Shown in pieces: positions 63,011-64,000 of a stretch of DNA of 64,000 nt. The stretch lies in the NCBI GenBank assembly GCA_902571385.1, contig CACGBK010000003.1:96001-160000 (forward strand), read 5' to 3'. A model generated the notes under the pieces. That model saw nothing but the letters and a program-made list of their open reading frames with translations, was not told the origin of the DNA and ran no database searches. Each line of letters starts with the position of its first letter. Positions within the stretch are counted from its first letter, which is position 1. This DNA comes from an uncultured Candidatus Actinomarina sp. GTDB taxonomy: Bacteria > Actinomycetota > Acidimicrobiia > Actinomarinales > Actinomarinaceae. Made by a program: the position numbers and the translations under genes.

Positions 63011-63263
63011 TTTCCTCTTTGTTAATACTGTTAAGATATTTCATAATTATTCTTAAAACAGCTACAAGAAAGAAAAAAGTAATTATTAAAATAATTAAAA
63101 TTCTAGGTCCCTCAATGAATGGTATTTCACATGCAATTAGGTCATTACATAAACCAAATCCGTCTCCACCATTTGATAAATTAAAAATAATCAACAAAGG
63201 GTAAGCAAGAATTACAACTAGTGAAACTAAAATTAAAAAAACTACTAATCTTAATAAAAACAT
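63000..63263 (-). CDS. Small membrane protein of unknown function (87 residues)
   Basis: Two strong hydrophobic segments (about 3-27 and 52-75) with a short extracytoplasmic loop containing two Cys (GFGLCNDLIACEIP). I recognise no family. It is divergent from thyX with 29 bases between the two starts and overlaps the EamA gene end by 11 bases. TAAAAT and TAATTT boxes directly upstream suggest a very short or absent leader. Confidence 0.6.
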   Translation of the reverse strand: MFLLRLVVFLILVSLVVILAYPLLIIFNLSNGGDGFGLCNDLIACEIPFIEGPRILIILIITFFFLVAVLRIIMKYLNSINKEETIL

Positions 63264-63292
63264 TATGAAATTATTTTAATATATATCTTGAA

Positions 63293-63955
63293 ATGAAAGT
63301 AAAACTTATAAGCTATTCAAAACCAACTGATTCAATTAGTAATGATGGTATAGATAATGCTCAGGAATTAGTCGCATTTTGTGCAAGAGTTTCCAATCCA
63401 TCGAACCAATTAAATACAGAAACTAGTGAAAAATTAATTAACTATCTGATTAAAAATGCTCACTGGTCCCCTCTTGAAATGGTAAGTGCATGTTTAGAAA
63501 TTGAAACTACAAGAGATATTGCTAGACAAATTCTTCGACATAGATCTTTTAGTTTTCAAGAATTTAGTCAGAGATATGCAAACCCCGTAGAGGACTTAGA
63601 ATTTGTCATTCGAGAAGCTAGATTGCAAGACCCCAAAAATAGGCAAAACTCAATAAGTACAGATAATGAAAAAATTATTGAAGAATGGGAACAAATGCAA
63701 TCTAAAGTTATAGACAAAGCGAAAGAAGTCTACAACTGGGCTATTGAAAATGGTATAGCTAAAGAACAAGCTAGATCTGTATTACCTGAAGGAAACACTG
63801 TTAGTAGGATCTATATGAATGGAACTTTAAGAAGCTGGATACATTATATTCAACTGAGGGAAGAAAATGGAACTCAAAAAGAACATATGGAGATAGCAAA
63901 AGCATGCGCAGAAGTTATCAACAAAATTTTTCCTATGGGAAAGAATTTAGCTTAA
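63293..63955 (+). CDS. thyX: Flavin-dependent thymidylate synthase
   Basis: A 220-residue FAD enzyme that makes dTMP from dUMP. The ThyX motif RHRSFSFQEFSQRYA (RHRxxSxxxxSxRY, about 82-96) is complete, as is the C-terminal LPEGNTVSRIYMNGTLRSW segment with the dUMP-binding residues (about 164-182). ThyX instead of ThyA is common in Actinobacteria. It has a clear end and 45 bases of non-coding sequence before the window ends, in which I see nothing. Confidence 0.96.
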   Translation: MKVKLISYSKPTDSISNDGIDNAQELVAFCARVSNPSNQLNTETSEKLINYLIKNAHWSPLEMVSACLEIETTRDIARQILRHRSFSFQEFSQRYANPVEDLEFVIREARLQDPKNRQNSISTDNEKIIEEWEQMQSKVIDKAKEVYNWAIENGIAKEQARSVLPEGNTVSRIYMNGTLRSWIHYIQLREENGTQKEHMEIAKACAEVINKIFPMGKNLA

Positions 63956-64000
63956 CTATCAAGCTTATATTTAAAAATTAAAAATTCATCAGTAACTTCA

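Noticed and set aside
63956-64000. AAGCTT-type inverted repeat after thyX as a terminator
   Set aside because: The stem is short and no T run follows it before the window ends.

Overview
The window comes from an AT-rich, highly compacted bacterial chromosome, and I infer a streamlined marine-type actinobacterium, for example something near Candidatus Actinomarinales. Four observations support this. (1) The 23S rRNA carries extra sequence in the helix 54 region, where Actinobacteria have a diagnostic insertion. (2) Several gene blocks follow the Mycobacterium/Streptomyces order: pgsA-FHA-MerR-DUF151-MerR; ppnK-pyrG-xerD-scpA-scpB-rluB-cmk-der; pafB-pafC-tatA-tatC-helY; polA-rpsA-coaE-uvrB-uvrA; uvrC-rapZ and pgk-tpiA-secG. 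(3) There is a DUF4193 protein with its C-terminal Cys motif. (4) Many genes look leaderless, with a TAnnnT box exactly six bases before the start codon. The exact species is not established from sequence alone.

Layout. 1-1.9 kb: 3' part of 23S rRNA, 5S rRNA and an intrinsic terminator. 1.9-8 kb: two tandem membrane paralogues, an MBL-fold hydrolase, then a plus-strand run with a gamma-glutamyltranspeptidase-like protein, SURF1, an epoxide-hydrolase-like protein and adenosine deaminase. 7.7-11.5 kb: nuclease-like protein, MerR, DUF151 nuclease, D-Ala-D-Ala carboxypeptidase (apparently with an AUU start), FtsR-like MerR, FHA protein and PgsA-like synthase. 11.5-17.7 kb: a complete peptide ABC transporter (oppF, D, C, B, A) with a structured leader. 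18-26.6 kb: der, ispH, cmk, rluB, scpB, scpA, HD protein, xerD, pyrG and NAD kinase. 26.6-38.4 kb: rhomboid, HAD phosphatase, GNAT, DUF4193, lipid kinase, HelY helicase, TatC, a 58-residue TatA-like protein, PafC, PafB, ferredoxin, TrmI, three small coupled membrane ORFs, an AI-2E permease and an acyltransferase-3-like protein. 38.4-43.7 kb: TrmL, YajQ, a redox/metal operon (GMP reductase, glutaredoxin, CDF, MsrB, DCC), a LON-domain protein and a glutamine amidotransferase. 43.7-46.7 kb: tRNA-Leu, secG, gpmA, tpiA, pgk. 46.8-58.8 kb: rapZ, uvrC, uvrA, uvrB, coaE, rpsA, polA. 58.8-64 kb: tRNA-Leu(CAA), YczE-like protein, YgfZ, CcdA, Nth, EamA and ThyX.

The genes are mostly core: DNA repair (UvrABC, Nth, PolA, PafBC), glycolysis, isoprenoid and nucleotide metabolism, chromosome segregation, protein export and peptide uptake. 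Junctions are extremely tight: stop/start overlaps (ATGA, TAATG, GTGA) dominate, and eight of nine convergent gene pairs overlap at their 3' ends while the ninth abuts. I saw no CRISPR array, insertion sequence, prophage or obvious new defence system. The most unusual content is in expression signals and very small genes.
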